A stretch of 64,000 bases of DNA. Origin: Eutreptiella sp. 'Long Island Sound 2002'. Its lineage: Eukaryota; Euglenozoa; Euglenophyceae; Eutreptiales; Eutreptiaceae. Below, piece by piece: positions 10,236 to 19,778 of the stretch. The position numbers and the translations under genes are program-made. Below the pieces are notes generated by a model. It saw only the letters and a program-made list of their open reading frames with translations, was not told where the DNA came from and ran no database searches. Where the stretch lies: assembly GCA_964036045.1 (NCBI GenBank), contig OZ038378.1, forward strand, positions 21,214,941 to 21,278,940. The letters run 5' to 3'. Within the stretch, counting starts at the first letter, position 1. Each line of letters starts with the position of its first letter.

Positions 10236-11302
10236 CCCACGTGCCCGCGCGGCCGAGACAACGCCGCCACGCCAGCACCAGCACGCACGGATCACCAGGA
10301 AAAACGCGCGCACACGCCCGGTGCCCGAACCTGCACCCTCGTTCTCGCTACTTACAGGACCCAGCATCATACGCCCGCCCCCGAAGCCCAGGACCCTCCG
10401 CCGTCTCCCACAGCCTTCTCCTCCGCCTCCGACTCCACAACCTCCACCACAGCGACCACCTCATCCACCACCACCACCACGTCCTCATCCAGCACTCCAC
10501 CCCCCAGGCCGCGGGGGACACCTCCCAAACGGGCCTCCAAACCCGCCCCCACCGCGAGCAGCCCCGCCGCCGCCAAGGCCCACGCCCCGACGAAGCCCAC
10601 ACCCACGACCCAGCCGAAACCCAAGGCCGCCGCCAAACGGCCACCCAAACCTGCCAGCACGCCACAACCGCAACCCGCAGCCAAGCCCAAACCCAAGCCC
10701 AAACCGGGCGCCACGACGGCAGCGCGAGCCCGGCCCCCCGAGGACGTCCTCTACGACATCCGGCCCCAGCCGTCCCAGGCCCGAAGGCAGCAGCGCCCAG
10801 CACGGCGCCCCCCCACCGTCACCGACGCCACCGCCACCACCTTCATGGCGGAGCGCGCCGCGGCCGAAGCGCGACGCACCTCGTCCCGCCACCTCCCAAA
10901 GCCCGCACCCCAGGCCCACGGGCCGCTCCGGACCAAGCCAGAACGACGCCAGGGTCCACCAGCAGCGCCCCCACCCCCCTACCAACCCTCGATGACAGCC
11001 CACATACAACGCATGCCACACTACCGCCGCCGCCACGAGTCCCCGTCCAACCCCGAGGCGGAGACCGTACGCGCACACCCGCGGGTCCACATCCGCGTGC
11101 GCCCCCACTCCCCACGCACCCCCACGGAACAGGACTACGAGGAATCCCCCAGGCCCGCCACCGCCACCGGTCCCCACGACCCCGTCACACCCACCCACGC
11201 CCACTCCTCCGCCCAAGACCGCAGGCCCGCCCAGGAACAGTGGTGGCAGCGCTGGACCCACACGCAGCTCTGGGAGTTGCGAAAGTGGGCCCGGGGAGAG
11301 CC
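10236..11302 (+). pseudogene. C-rich segment ORF C, 5' part (split by gypsy insertion)
   Basis: In phase with ORF B and separated from it only by TAA, this frame stays open to the gypsy insertion site. It encodes a Ser/Thr tract, then a Lys/Pro/Ala-rich basic stretch resembling a histone H1-type tail (repeated KPKPKP-like units near 10680-10710), then EDVLYDIRPQPSQ, TFMAERAAAEARR and, just before the insertion, QLWELRKWARGEP. The last codon before the break is interrupted within the GAGCC target duplication. The other half is at 22083-22475. It may have been translated as an extension of ORF B or as its own ORF. Confidence 0.55.
11298..11302. repeat. Target-site duplication GAGCC (left)
   Basis: GAGCC directly precedes the LTR TGAAAGTGC. 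The same five bases follow the other LTR at 22083-22087. A perfect 5-bp duplication is typical for Ty3/gypsy integrase. Confidence 0.9.
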
Positions 11303-11834
11303 TGAAAGTGCTGCCCTGGGTCGTTGAGGGTGCCGGAGGGCTCGGGGCCGGCAAGACCAGTGGGGCAGGCACGCGAGGAGTCTTCCTGGATGTTGTTATT
11401 GGGGGTAGAACCGGACACTCGGACACCAACGGAGGCGAGAGCAGCAACAACTGAAGCAAGGTCCATGCTGATTGTAGTCCGGCAGAAAATCCCAGTCTAT
11501 GAAGAAAATTGAGGCGAATTATTCTAAATACATCTGAGTGTCCAAAACTGTCTGAAAAGATTTAAATAATCCAATTATGTAAAAATGTTTGGCCGATCTG
11601 GCCCGCAAGCGCGCGTCAGCGGCAAATGGCAATTCCAGCTAAAATAGCGGAACGCGGCGGATTTACGGGGAATGGACCGCGGAATCAAATCCGGCAAATC
11701 AGAAATATATAGGAAATATCCTGAGACTGAGCTGCGAGGCGGCGATTCCGCCGAAGCAAAGAAAATGACCAAAATGTAGCCAATCTGGGCAGAATGTCTG
11801 AAAATCTGAGCAGATGGGGCTAGCCGCACTTACA
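11303..11834 (-). repeat. 3' LTR of complete gypsy element (532 bp)
   Basis: It is nearly identical to 21551-22082 with a few substitutions (for example near 11552, 11605, 11648 and 11755). It contains a second copy of the first roughly 54 Gag codons and of the TATATA promoter motif (near 11705). The reading frames seen here are therefore LTR-borne Gag start, not separate genes. Confidence 0.97.
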
Positions 11835-11844
11835 CTCCCCCTCC
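11835..11844 (-). promoter_or_regulatory. Polypurine tract of complete gypsy element
   Basis: On the minus strand, GGAGGGGGAG abuts the TGTAAGTGCGG start of the 3' LTR. This is the expected plus-strand DNA primer. Confidence 0.85.
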
Positions 11845-13493
11845 AAAAACACACTGGGGTGTGTCGCTACGTCAACGAAGAACGTAGTGCGGGTAAGTCC
11901 CAGAAAAAAAATAGAAATGTAGCCTCGATGAGGCGAAATCTGCTTGATCTGACCTGATTTGGGCTGAATTGGCACTGAATCAGGCTGGATGAACCTGAAA
12001 TGAGACAGAATGAGAAGTGACGAACAGTCCTCCGTGCAGTAAAACATTAGGTCAAGGGTTAAAAAGCATGTAAACGTATCGAGAATCGATACCAAACCAT
12101 GCATTGGTTGAGAATGAGGTAGATTATTGGTGAATTGAGTGGGGAGATCAAGAAATGGAGTGACATCTCAGCGCTCTGGCACAGTTTCGCTGTCGCGGGC
12201 ACGCTACGGTGTCCTCGCCGAACTCTACATCGTGTTAGTCCCGCGTTTCTCGTTCTGAAAAGTGCAGCATGTGCTTCAGATTTAGCGCATCTGGTGGATG
12301 ATCACAAGATTCAGCAAAAATGAGAGTCAATTTGAGCAGAGATTAAGGAGATTAAACACTCACAGTAAGGGAAAACAAATACAAATGTAGTCTACAGACC
12401 CTAAGTGAACCACCGAAGGTAGAGATGCTCTTCCGTTCACTTAGATCTAAACAGATCTTCAAGGAATGAGAGGAGATGACAAGGAAATCACTCTAAATTG
12501 TCCTAATGTCAGCAATTTCCCTAAGATGAAGGTGAAATGAAGCGGAATGTGTACAACTGAAACTACCAACACCTTCGTTTAGACTAAAGTTAATATATAT
12601 TGTCGTTTATTCAGCTCAATTGTGCTTTCCGGCACGTTGGTTCGCGAGCATCAAACAGATTCTATCAAAATGTGGATCATGTGATGATGCATCATGATGG
12701 GACATGCTGGCCCTGGATCCCTGGCATGTAACGCGCCGAAGGTTCACTGAAGGCGCTTTACTGACAGTATATAACTGAGAGACACCGAATTTACAGTGGC
12801 GGCGGTGTCAATCGACTTGGACAAGGCCAATCTTTCAATGGAGTCCCACAAGACACTTGGATTCACCATTCTCGACAGTTTCTGGTCGGATTGAGCTCAC
12901 ATTGGCGTGTGCCAAAAATACAACGAAGCTTACGGACTTCAGAGTTTGCTGTTAGAAGTCCCTAGAGCTCCTATCTGAAGATTGTCTGAACAATTGACGT
13001 CTGGGTTTCGTACAACAGTGGCAGAATGATGGACAAACCTGAGAAATTCAAGATAAATTTGAGGATCCTGGATCTGAATCTGGACTTTGGCGTTAGCATC
13101 ACAGCAAATGAAGGTACGATCTGAGTTCCTGGCGTCGCATCTGGTGCAGCCAGTACTACAGGGGATACCTGTAGGGATGAATGTCGCTGGCCAGCGTTTT
13201 GATTATGTACATTTGCTGCCATCTGCACGAGTAGCCAAATTCCAAAGATGCACAGACCAACAGAGACAAGATTACCCCGAATCTGCCTGAATTAAGCCTG
13301 AGTTTGGTTTTTTCTGAACACGGCAGCACACTCCGTGGCTTTGGGTTTTCGACTTTCGATACGCTACCGAACGGAGACCAAAGAAAAATGGATTGATTGA
13401 TGTCAAATTATCAAACATTCGCAGTTCTCCACATCATGACATAAACAGAAAGAATGAACAGTGGATTGAGCAGAATGTGGTAGGATGGCTTCT
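11845..13493 (-). other. 3' non-coding region of complete gypsy element
   Basis: About 1.65 kb lie between the Pol stop and the polypurine tract. Only short frames are present, and none resembles a protein I know. An envelope-like ORF is absent. Confidence 0.6.
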
Positions 13494-16400
13494 TCAATTC
13501 GGCCAAGCACGAATACATGTGACCACCAACCTGTCTGGCCTGGCCCTCGTACGGCTTGGGCGCTGCAAATCAGCGGCCAAACTCGAAGCTTGGTCCTCAT
13601 TTGGCTCCTGGGCTGGCCTGACCGCAGGAGGGGGGATCGACGGATCAGCCCTGGAATGTGGCTGCTGAGGGCCGTAAAAGGCTGGATCTCGATTCACCAC
13701 AGGTCGTTTTCCGTCGCTCTCCACTTGTCTGTCTGGTTTCGACAAACAATCTGTCAGGAGTACTCCAATTTCGGGGTGCTTCTTGAGGAAGTCGATGAAC
13801 CCCTTGGTGTACCCATGGACAAAAGATTGGGCTGGTTCCCAGTTGTTGTGACTGGAATCAAAGCCCCTCCACTCACACAGAAATTCCCATTCGCCCTTGG
13901 CGTCACGTCTTGCTTCAACAATCCTCTTGAGTTCGTACTTTCCCCCTTCGATGACCCGATCAGACAAGTGTTTCGCAGTCCAAAAAAGGGGTTTAACCCG
14001 ATCCTTGGGGGAGAGGATCCCTCTCTTGAGGCGATCGCCCGAAACGTCAATTTCCCTGCTGACATCCACACGGATCCTCCACCTGTTCTCACCAAGACGC
14101 GCTGTAACAGCGAATGGCCCCTCCCACAAGGGAAGAAGCTTGTCATCTCCGTCCAGGGTGGTTTCGGATTTTCGAAGCCAAACTCGATCATCGACTTCAA
14201 AATTGTGGCGGTTTTTTCGGCCTTGATTCTGGACCCAAAGCCAGTCAGCCTGATGCTTCTCGATTAATTTCGACACAGATTTATCTGCTCGTTGGACTTC
14301 GTCCAAAAACAGCGAAGCATCTTTACAGGGGCGAGGATTATTCAACGGCATGTTCCACCAACACTTCTTTCGTCCAAAGACAATTTCATTTGGAGAAAGG
14401 CCATGATACAAAGGCGTGTTGTGGTAACGGCGAAGCAATGCGAAGAGAACTTCCATCCAATGGAAATCCTTTTCACTCGGGAGCTCCTTACGAAGCATGT
14501 TAATAATTGAGCGGCCGGCTCTTTCGCCAGGCAGCGCTCGATGCGAGTGGATTTCACATCGGAGGTGGTGAATTCCAAGGCGAGCACACAATTCTCTCCA
14601 CCATTCGGAGGTGTACTCTTTGCCTGAATCCGTGACCACCTCGGATGGGACGTCCCAGCCTCCCATCCAGGTCTGCGCGCACCACTTGGCGGCAGCCTTG
14701 CCAGTCATCGACTCAATGTTGCAAGGCAACACTTGAATGTAGCCGGAATGACGGCACTGAATAAGGAGCACTCCATTGAACTTTTTGTTGGTCCAATGGC
14801 ACTCTTCGTCATCGAGTTCACCGAGATAGAAGAAATCACTGGTGACTCTGTTAAAGAGGCGCTCCGGAATAGGATGAGGCCTCAGATGGCCGTGCTTCTT
14901 CGCGCTGGGGGGCGTCGAGACAGCACATTGGGCGCATCCGGCGGCTACTTTCATGCAGTGAGTATATAGCCGTGAGCCAAACAACCTATGTTTAATCATC
15001 GACCACAGTCGACGGCCATGTGCGTGGGGGGACTCCCATTTGTGCCACCAGTTTAACACTCGGGGGGCTAGGGCGTCTGGCACACACAATTTACCCTCCA
15101 TCCACAGCTTCCCCCCATCCAACGAGTACTCAGGAAAAATCCCATCCTTGTGAGCATCTTTGGATTTGAGATTTCCAAAGACCTCTTTAAACATGGGATC
15201 CTGCAGATAATCGGACGTCCAGTCACGGATGATCAGGGAATCTTTAGGCAGGGGTGGAGTTTTGGCCGGATCTCGACGCTTAATGCCTTGGATCAACCGA
15301 AATCGACTTACTTGTCGGGTATAGTCAAACCGTTTCACACTCCCTGAGGAGGGATCGGTGACTTTCTCCACGACTTTCAGTGTTTTGGTGCAGATCTCAT
15401 GGGCATGCGCCGGATCTGAGATGGCCGTGATGTCGTGACACGGCAATGCGTGCTGTTTAACAGCGCACTGCATGCATGCACGTCGAATGAGTTTCTTTTC
15501 TTCCTGATCCCATTCGACGATGACATGGCGGCCCTGCTCCGTACCATGGATGTTGGTACTTTGCAGCCCCTCTGAGGCGGGGTAAGCCCATCGGCTCAGA
15601 GCATCCGCTACCGTGTTGTGTTTTCCAGGTAAATACGACACATGGAGGTCAAACAGAGAGAGAAATTCGTGCCATCTGGCCCGTCGACCAGCTGGGCTCG
15701 CGACAGTATCAATGTGTTCAGTGGCCCAATACTCCAGAGATCGATGATCCGTCAGGACCTCGACTCGATTGGTGCCAACCCACGATTGGTACTTTTTTAG
15801 AGCGCAGATTATGGCGTACGTTTCTTGCTCACGCGGCGACCATTGCATCTGGCGTGGGGCTGGCTTCCGAGACCAAAATGCAAGAGGGTAATGATCGCCG
15901 GTGGCTTCATCAACCTGTTCAAGGACAGCTCCGATCGCGTACCTAGAAGCGTCGGTTCTAATGTAGAAGGGTCGGTCAAATTGGGGCACATGCAACGTGG
16001 CGACTTCACAGAGGGCCGCCTTCAAGTGATGGAAGGCCTCCTCGCACTCGTCAGTCCACTTGACACGAACCTTTGAACCTGCCTTGCCCGCATCTCTCCC
16101 TACCTTCAATAATTCAGTGAGGGGGGCAGCAAATTTGGCATAATTCGGCACAAAAGTGTGGTAAAAATTGCAACAACCCAGGAATCCTCTCAACTCCGTG
16201 ATCGTCTCAGGGCGCTTCCACTTCTGAATAGCGACGAGCTTCCCTGGACTGGGTCGTCGGGTGCCATTCTCTAGGAGAGAACCACAAAATTCGACTGATT
16301 TTAAAAAAAATTTTCCCTTCTTTGGCCCACAAATCAGCTGATTGGCGTCAAGAATGTCCAAAACTTGGTTCAGCTGCTTCTCATGTAGGGCCACCAGCTC

Positions 16401-18677
16401 GGCTTCGGTCAGTCCCTCCCCCTCCGTCGCGATGATTATGTCATCTATGTACACACTCACGAAGGCACGAAGCTCAGGATGGGTTGTGAACAGCACATCC
16501 TCCATCATTCTTTGAAAAAATGAAGGGGCGTTCTTCAGGCCCATGGGCATGACCGTCCATTGGACTGGGCCACATGGCGTGCACATACAGGTGAGAGGTC
16601 GGCTGTCCTTCCTCAACGGCATTTGGTGAAAGCCCTGACGGAGATCCAGCACAGAAAACAAACGACCTCTTGCCCTCTTGGTGATTTCCTCCTCAATGAG
16701 GGGCAGGGGGTGCGAATCCGCCTTGGTTTCGGCGTTGAGATTGCGAAAATCAACCACCATTCGCCAACCATCAATAGTGTTCTGGTCTGCAGGCGGTGGC
16801 TTCGGGACTGTGAAGGGTGCACAGCACCATTCGCTGGTCATACAACCCTCAAGCCAACCAAATTCCCTGAGATTTCTCTCGATGATTTTTCTGAGTATCT
16901 CATGTTTGTGTCCATGATTTTCATAAGGGTGCTGTTTCTTTGCCTTGTACCCTTCACGAAGCTCCATGAAGGCTTCACCGAACTGTCCACGGACAGGGGG
17001 GTCCTTGATCAACTTTCCTGAAAGGGTTGTGTCCTTCCGTTCCTCAAAAATCTTTTCTCTTGACTTGGAACACAATTCAGTGTCCACCTGATCGCCAGGA
17101 ATTACTGTCGAAAAAACTTTGGCGACTTCTTCGGCTTTGGCAGGAAGAATCTTCTTACGGATGTCCCTAAACAGGTCCGTATCAACTGCCTCTTGAAAGT
17201 AGGTGGGTCTTGTGTCGAAATCCCAGAGATTCTCTTCGTGATCCAGCTCCTCGAAAGGATCCATGAAAGCTTCCACAGGGGGTTTTTCATAAAAAACTCT
17301 GAATTTGCGGCGCGATTTGGAATTTTTCTTCGCCCGTGCACTGAAGATTCTTTTCGATGTCGATCGTATTGGGGAAGAGGGAGACGAGGCGGATCCATTG
17401 GACGTTGAATCACCTTGGGTATCTGACGGAGAAAAATCAGAAAAAATAGATTCATCATCAGTACCACGCTCAACCTCAAATTCAGACCCAACACAAGAAT
17501 CAGTACCAGAATCAGCAGAATTAGAGTCAGAAAGCTTTCCATCCACCAGGAATGCAAGCGAACTCCAGGACCGCTGTGGCAGGGGACCTGTGTCGTCCCT
17601 GGCATACAGCTTAATCTTCCTGGGAAGTTCGATGTAATCTACACAAATGTCTTGTAATTCCTGAAACCAAGGCTTGTCGTCCCACAAGGGCACAACTAAA
17701 ATTGCCTGGGTTTTATCTTGCTTGATTTTGTGGATGACCTGCTGGATTAAGTGAAACGGAGGATTAATCCACAACTTCTTGTCCCATTTATGGGTCCAAG
17801 CGTCGCTAAAGTGCTTGTCAAAGCGCTTGTTCATACGGTTAGCAAAGGCATCATACTGTGGCCAAAAGGAATGGTGTTCATGAAAGTATTCACAAATTGC
17901 ATCGCGCCATTTGTCGACAACTCTGTAGGATGAAGAGTGCCAGCGCGAAGGGCGTCGTGGCTGGGAGTCTCTACGAAGACATTCTAACTCTGGGGAGTAA
18001 TCGGCACTCCCATTCACCTCTGCAATGGTGACATCTTCACCAAATTTTGGTGTCACTTTTTGCTTCAAAAATTCTTCTGCACTTTTAAACCCTGCGTGCA
18101 AAAAACGAAATTCAGGACGTTCCAAGGGACCTGACTCCAGCAAAAAACAACGACGATGACCTACGGGCGCTACCCTGTTCTTGCGAAGCCAAGGATGGCC
18201 CAAATAAAGGTCATACTTTATGTCGGCACGATAGAAGTAGTCATCCTTAAGGACAACTTCTTCCACATTTTGCTCTTCCCAAAGGTCTTGAGCGACCAAA
18301 TGAGTCGATATATAACAACCGCGTTGCCCACCTGCGAGAGAATGTCCAGAAACTCCCTCGAGGGTAACAGGATGAGGCGATTCAAACACGCAGTCGTCGG
18401 GTAAGAATGAATTGGATTGGAGATTTACCTCTGATCCATTGTCACACAAACAAGTGGCGAGATGGAAATTTCCCTTGCAATCAGAGACCCACAGCTTTGT
18501 GACAAACTGACGAGCCCTGTGCTTGGACTGTACACCAACCTCGTCCACTACAACAGAAGGATCCGCTGCCGGATCCAGGGGAGAGGAGACAAGCGACCCT
18601 ACATCAAGTAATGGTCGATCAGGAATTTGGGGATCATGCCTGAAATCGCCTGGGGAGGGGCGATTTTCGTGGCTCCC
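13494..18677 (-). CDS. Pol polyprotein: protease, Dam-like domain, RT, RNase H, integrase, chromodomain
   Basis: The frame is open from directly after a UAG at 18680-18678 to its stop at 13494. No ATG is evident near its start, so it is probably made by reading through that UAG from Gag. Residues are counted from a GTG at 18548. Protease is at about 12-125 (LCDNGSEVNL near 36; YDLYLGHPWL near 113-120). A segment resembling phage/DIRS-type adenine methyltransferases is at about 205-335 (YDAFANRMNKRF, WINPPF, AILVVPLW). RT follows with LDLRQGFHQMPL and YIDD (near 16440-16455), RNase H with RTDAS, LTDHRSL and ADALSRW, integrase with TSDFFY, VTDSGKEY and PGERAGR, and a chromodomain at the end (FLCEWRGF, NNWEPAQSF). 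There are no disabling mutations. The protease has DNG where DSG or DTG is usual. Confidence 0.95.
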   Translation of the reverse strand, partial: GSHENRPSPGDFRHDPQIPDRPLLDVGSLVSSPLDPAADPSVVVDEVGVQSKHRARQFVTKLWVSDCKGNFHLATCLCDNGSEVNLQSNSFLPDDCVFESPHPVTLEGVSGHSLAGGQRGCYISTHLVAQDLWEEQNVEEVVLKDDYFYRADIKYDLYLGHPWLRKNRVAPVGHRRCFLLESGPLERPEFRFLHAGFKSAEEFLKQKVTPKFGEDVTIAEVNGSADYSPELECLRRDSQPRRPSRWHSSSYRVVDKWRDAICEYFHEHHSFWPQYDAFANRMNKRFDKHFSDAWTHKWDKKLWINPPFHLIQQVIHKIKQDKTQAILVVPLWDDKPWFQELQDICVDYIELPRKIKLYARDDTGPLPQRSWSSLAFLVDGKLSDSNSADSGTDSCVGSEFEVERGTDDESIFSDFSPSDTQGDSTSNGSASSPSSPIRSTSKRIFSARAKKNSKSRRKFRVFYEKPPVEAFMDPFEELDHEENLWDFDTRPTYFQEAVDTDLFRDIRKKILPAKAEEVAKVFSTVIPGDQVDTELCSKSREKIFEERKDTTLSGKLIKDPPVRGQFGEAFMELREGYKAKKQHPYENHGHKHEILRKIIERNLREFGWLEGCMTSEWCCAPFTVPKPPPADQNTIDGWRMVVDFRNLNAETKADSHPLPLIEEEITKRARGRLFSVLDLRQGFHQMPLRKDSRPLTCMCTPCGPVQWTVMPMGLKNAPSFFQRMMEDVLFTTHPELRAFVSVYIDDIIIATEGEGLTEAELVALHEKQLNQVLDILDANQLICGPKKGKFFLKSVEFCGSLLENGTRRPSPGKLVAIQKWKRPETITELRGFLGCCNFYHTFVPNYAKFAAPLTELLKVGRDAGKAGSKVRVKWTDECEEAFHHLKAALCEVATLHVPQFDRPFYIRTDASRYAIGAVLEQVDEATGDHYPLAFWSRKPAPRQMQWSPREQETYAIICALKKYQSWVGTNRVEVLTDHRSLEYWATEHIDTVASPAGRRARWHEFLSLFDLHVSYLPGKHNTVADALSRWAYPASEGLQSTNIHGTEQGRHVIVEWDQEEKKLIRRACMQCAVKQHALPCHDITAISDPAHAHEICTKTLKVVEKVTDPSSGSVKRFDYTRQVSRFRLIQGIKRRDPAKTPPLPKDSLIIRDWTSDYLQDPMFKEVFGNLKSKDAHKDGIFPEYSLDGGKLWMEGKLCVPDALAPRVLNWWHKWESPHAHGRRLWSMIKHRLFGSRLYTHCMKVAAGCAQCAVSTPPSAKKHGHLRPHPIPERLFNRVTSDFFYLGELDDEECHWTNKKFNGVLLIQCRHSGYIQVLPCNIESMTGKAAAKWCAQTWMGGWDVPSEVVTDSGKEYTSEWWRELCARLGIHHLRCEIHSHRALPGERAGRSIINMLRKELPSEKDFHWMEVLFALLRRYHNTPLYHGLSPNEIVFGRKKCWWNMPLNNPRPCKDASLFLDEVQRADKSVSKLIEKHQADWLWVQNQGRKNRHNFEVDDRVWLRKSETTLDGDDKLLPLWEGPFAVTARLGENRWRIRVDVSREIDVSGDRLKRGILSPKDRVKPLFWTAKHLSDRVIEGGKYELKRIVEARRDAKGEWEFLCEWRGFDSSHNNWEPAQSFVHGYTKGFIDFLKKHPEIGVLLTDCLSKPDRQVESDGKRPVVNRDPAFYGPQQPHSRADPSIPPPAVRPAQEPNEDQASSLAADLQRPSRTRARPDRLVVTCIRAWPN

Positions 18678-19778
18678 CTAGGCGTTCTGACCTCCAGCGG
18701 CTGCGTTAACATTGTGAACACAGCCTGATTCGTCGATCCACTCATCTTGGAACGGATCATCCGCTGGATTCAGGGCATTTTCGACATAATCTCGATCCGC
18801 ATCGGACACCTGATCTGCACCTGAGACCTGATCCACACGATGATTTCCCTTTCCACGTCCACGGCCACGGCCGCCGGATGATGGGCCACCACCGTCGCCA
18901 CGCCCTCTGCCCTTACCAGAGAAAGGGGTTCCTGAAGGATTTCCCTTACCCTTACCCTGTGATCCTGGAGCATTTCCTTTGTTTGTACCGGATTGAGGGG
19001 TTTGGCCTGGATTTCGATTTCCGCCTCTGGCGTTGCCATTGGGACTTGTCTGGCCGTTTGGCTGTCCACCGGAGCCGGATGGCGTCCGATTTCCTTTGCC
19101 TTGGGACCCGCCAGGGCCTCCAGTATTTTTGTTCCCACCGGAGGGGGTCGGATTACCCTTTCCCCCCTTTGCACCATGCACCTGTCTGTCATTCCTGTCT
19201 GAATTCTGCGAATTACTGACATTTTCACCAATCACCTTGTGATCGTAAGCAGACCATCGGTGATTACCAGTAGAATGCGTCTTAGCTCGGTTCGTAGAAC
19301 CTAAAAGAAGACAGATGCTACAATGATCCTGAACATTCCGGGTGTCATTCACCTTTTTGTTGCCCTTTTGGGCCCCATTTTGGGTGTTTTGCTGGGTATT
19401 CTTGTTTCCCCCAAGACCCTCATGGAAATTTTGATTGGCGGCGTCAGCGAGCCGCTCAACCTCTTCCCACAGTTCCTGCGGGGTGAACGAAAACACCCAG
19501 TTCCTGGCCTTCAGGCGATGGCCGTGGAAACTTACTCCCCTATTGAGGACTTGGACAAACAAGTCCCGATCCTCGTGTTCATTAAACTTGATTTTCCACG
19601 TGTTTTCAGTGAATTTCACCTTGGTAAACGACGTGGGGGAACACTTTTGAAGTGATTCCCTGACGGTGAACCTGTTGGCCGAGGCATTTAAGCCTTCGAC
19701 CTCCGCCCACCAGGTCTTGACCTTTTCTTCGGATTGTTTATTCCGAAGGGTGGCGGCAGTTTCGGAGGGGATCTTGTC
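18678..19778 (-). CDS. Gag, second part (nucleocapsid-like, Gly/Asn/Arg-rich)
   Basis: This frame is +1 relative to the first Gag frame. It is open from the A/T6 homopolymer at 19779-19784 down to the UAG at 18680-18678. It contains WKIKFNEHEDRDLFVQVL, then a Cys/His cluster (CSICLLLG, then THSTGNH) that may be a degenerate zinc knuckle, then a long Gly/Asn/Gln tract with RGRG repeats, as expected for nucleic-acid binding. Its protein-like sequence begins right at the homopolymer, so it is joined to the first frame either by +1 frameshifting or was separated by a one-base change in this copy. It is in phase with Pol. Confidence 0.8.
   Translation of the reverse strand, partial: DKIPSETAATLRNKQSEEKVKTWWAEVEGLNASANRFTVRESLQKCSPTSFTKVKFTENTWKIKFNEHEDRDLFVQVLNRGVSFHGHRLKARNWVFSFTPQELWEEVERLADAANQNFHEGLGGNKNTQQNTQNGAQKGNKKVNDTRNVQDHCSICLLLGSTNRAKTHSTGNHRWSAYDHKVIGENVSNSQNSDRNDRQVHGAKGGKGNPTPSGGNKNTGGPGGSQGKGNRTPSGSGGQPNGQTSPNGNARGGNRNPGQTPQSGTNKGNAPGSQGKGKGNPSGTPFSGKGRGRGDGGGPSSGGRGRGRGKGNHRVDQVSGADQVSDADRDYVENALNPADDPFQDEWIDESGCVHNVNAAAGGQNA

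Noticed and set aside
7346-11459. Many long minus-strand Gly/Val/Trp-rich frames opposite the C-rich ORFs
   Set aside because: They are mirror frames of a GC-rich Pro-coding strand. Stops are rare because of base composition, and nothing resembles a domain.
11185-11466. A separate small gene starting MDLASVVAALASVG
   Set aside because: It is the Gag start carried by the 3' LTR copy. Its continuation runs into flanking DNA past 11303.
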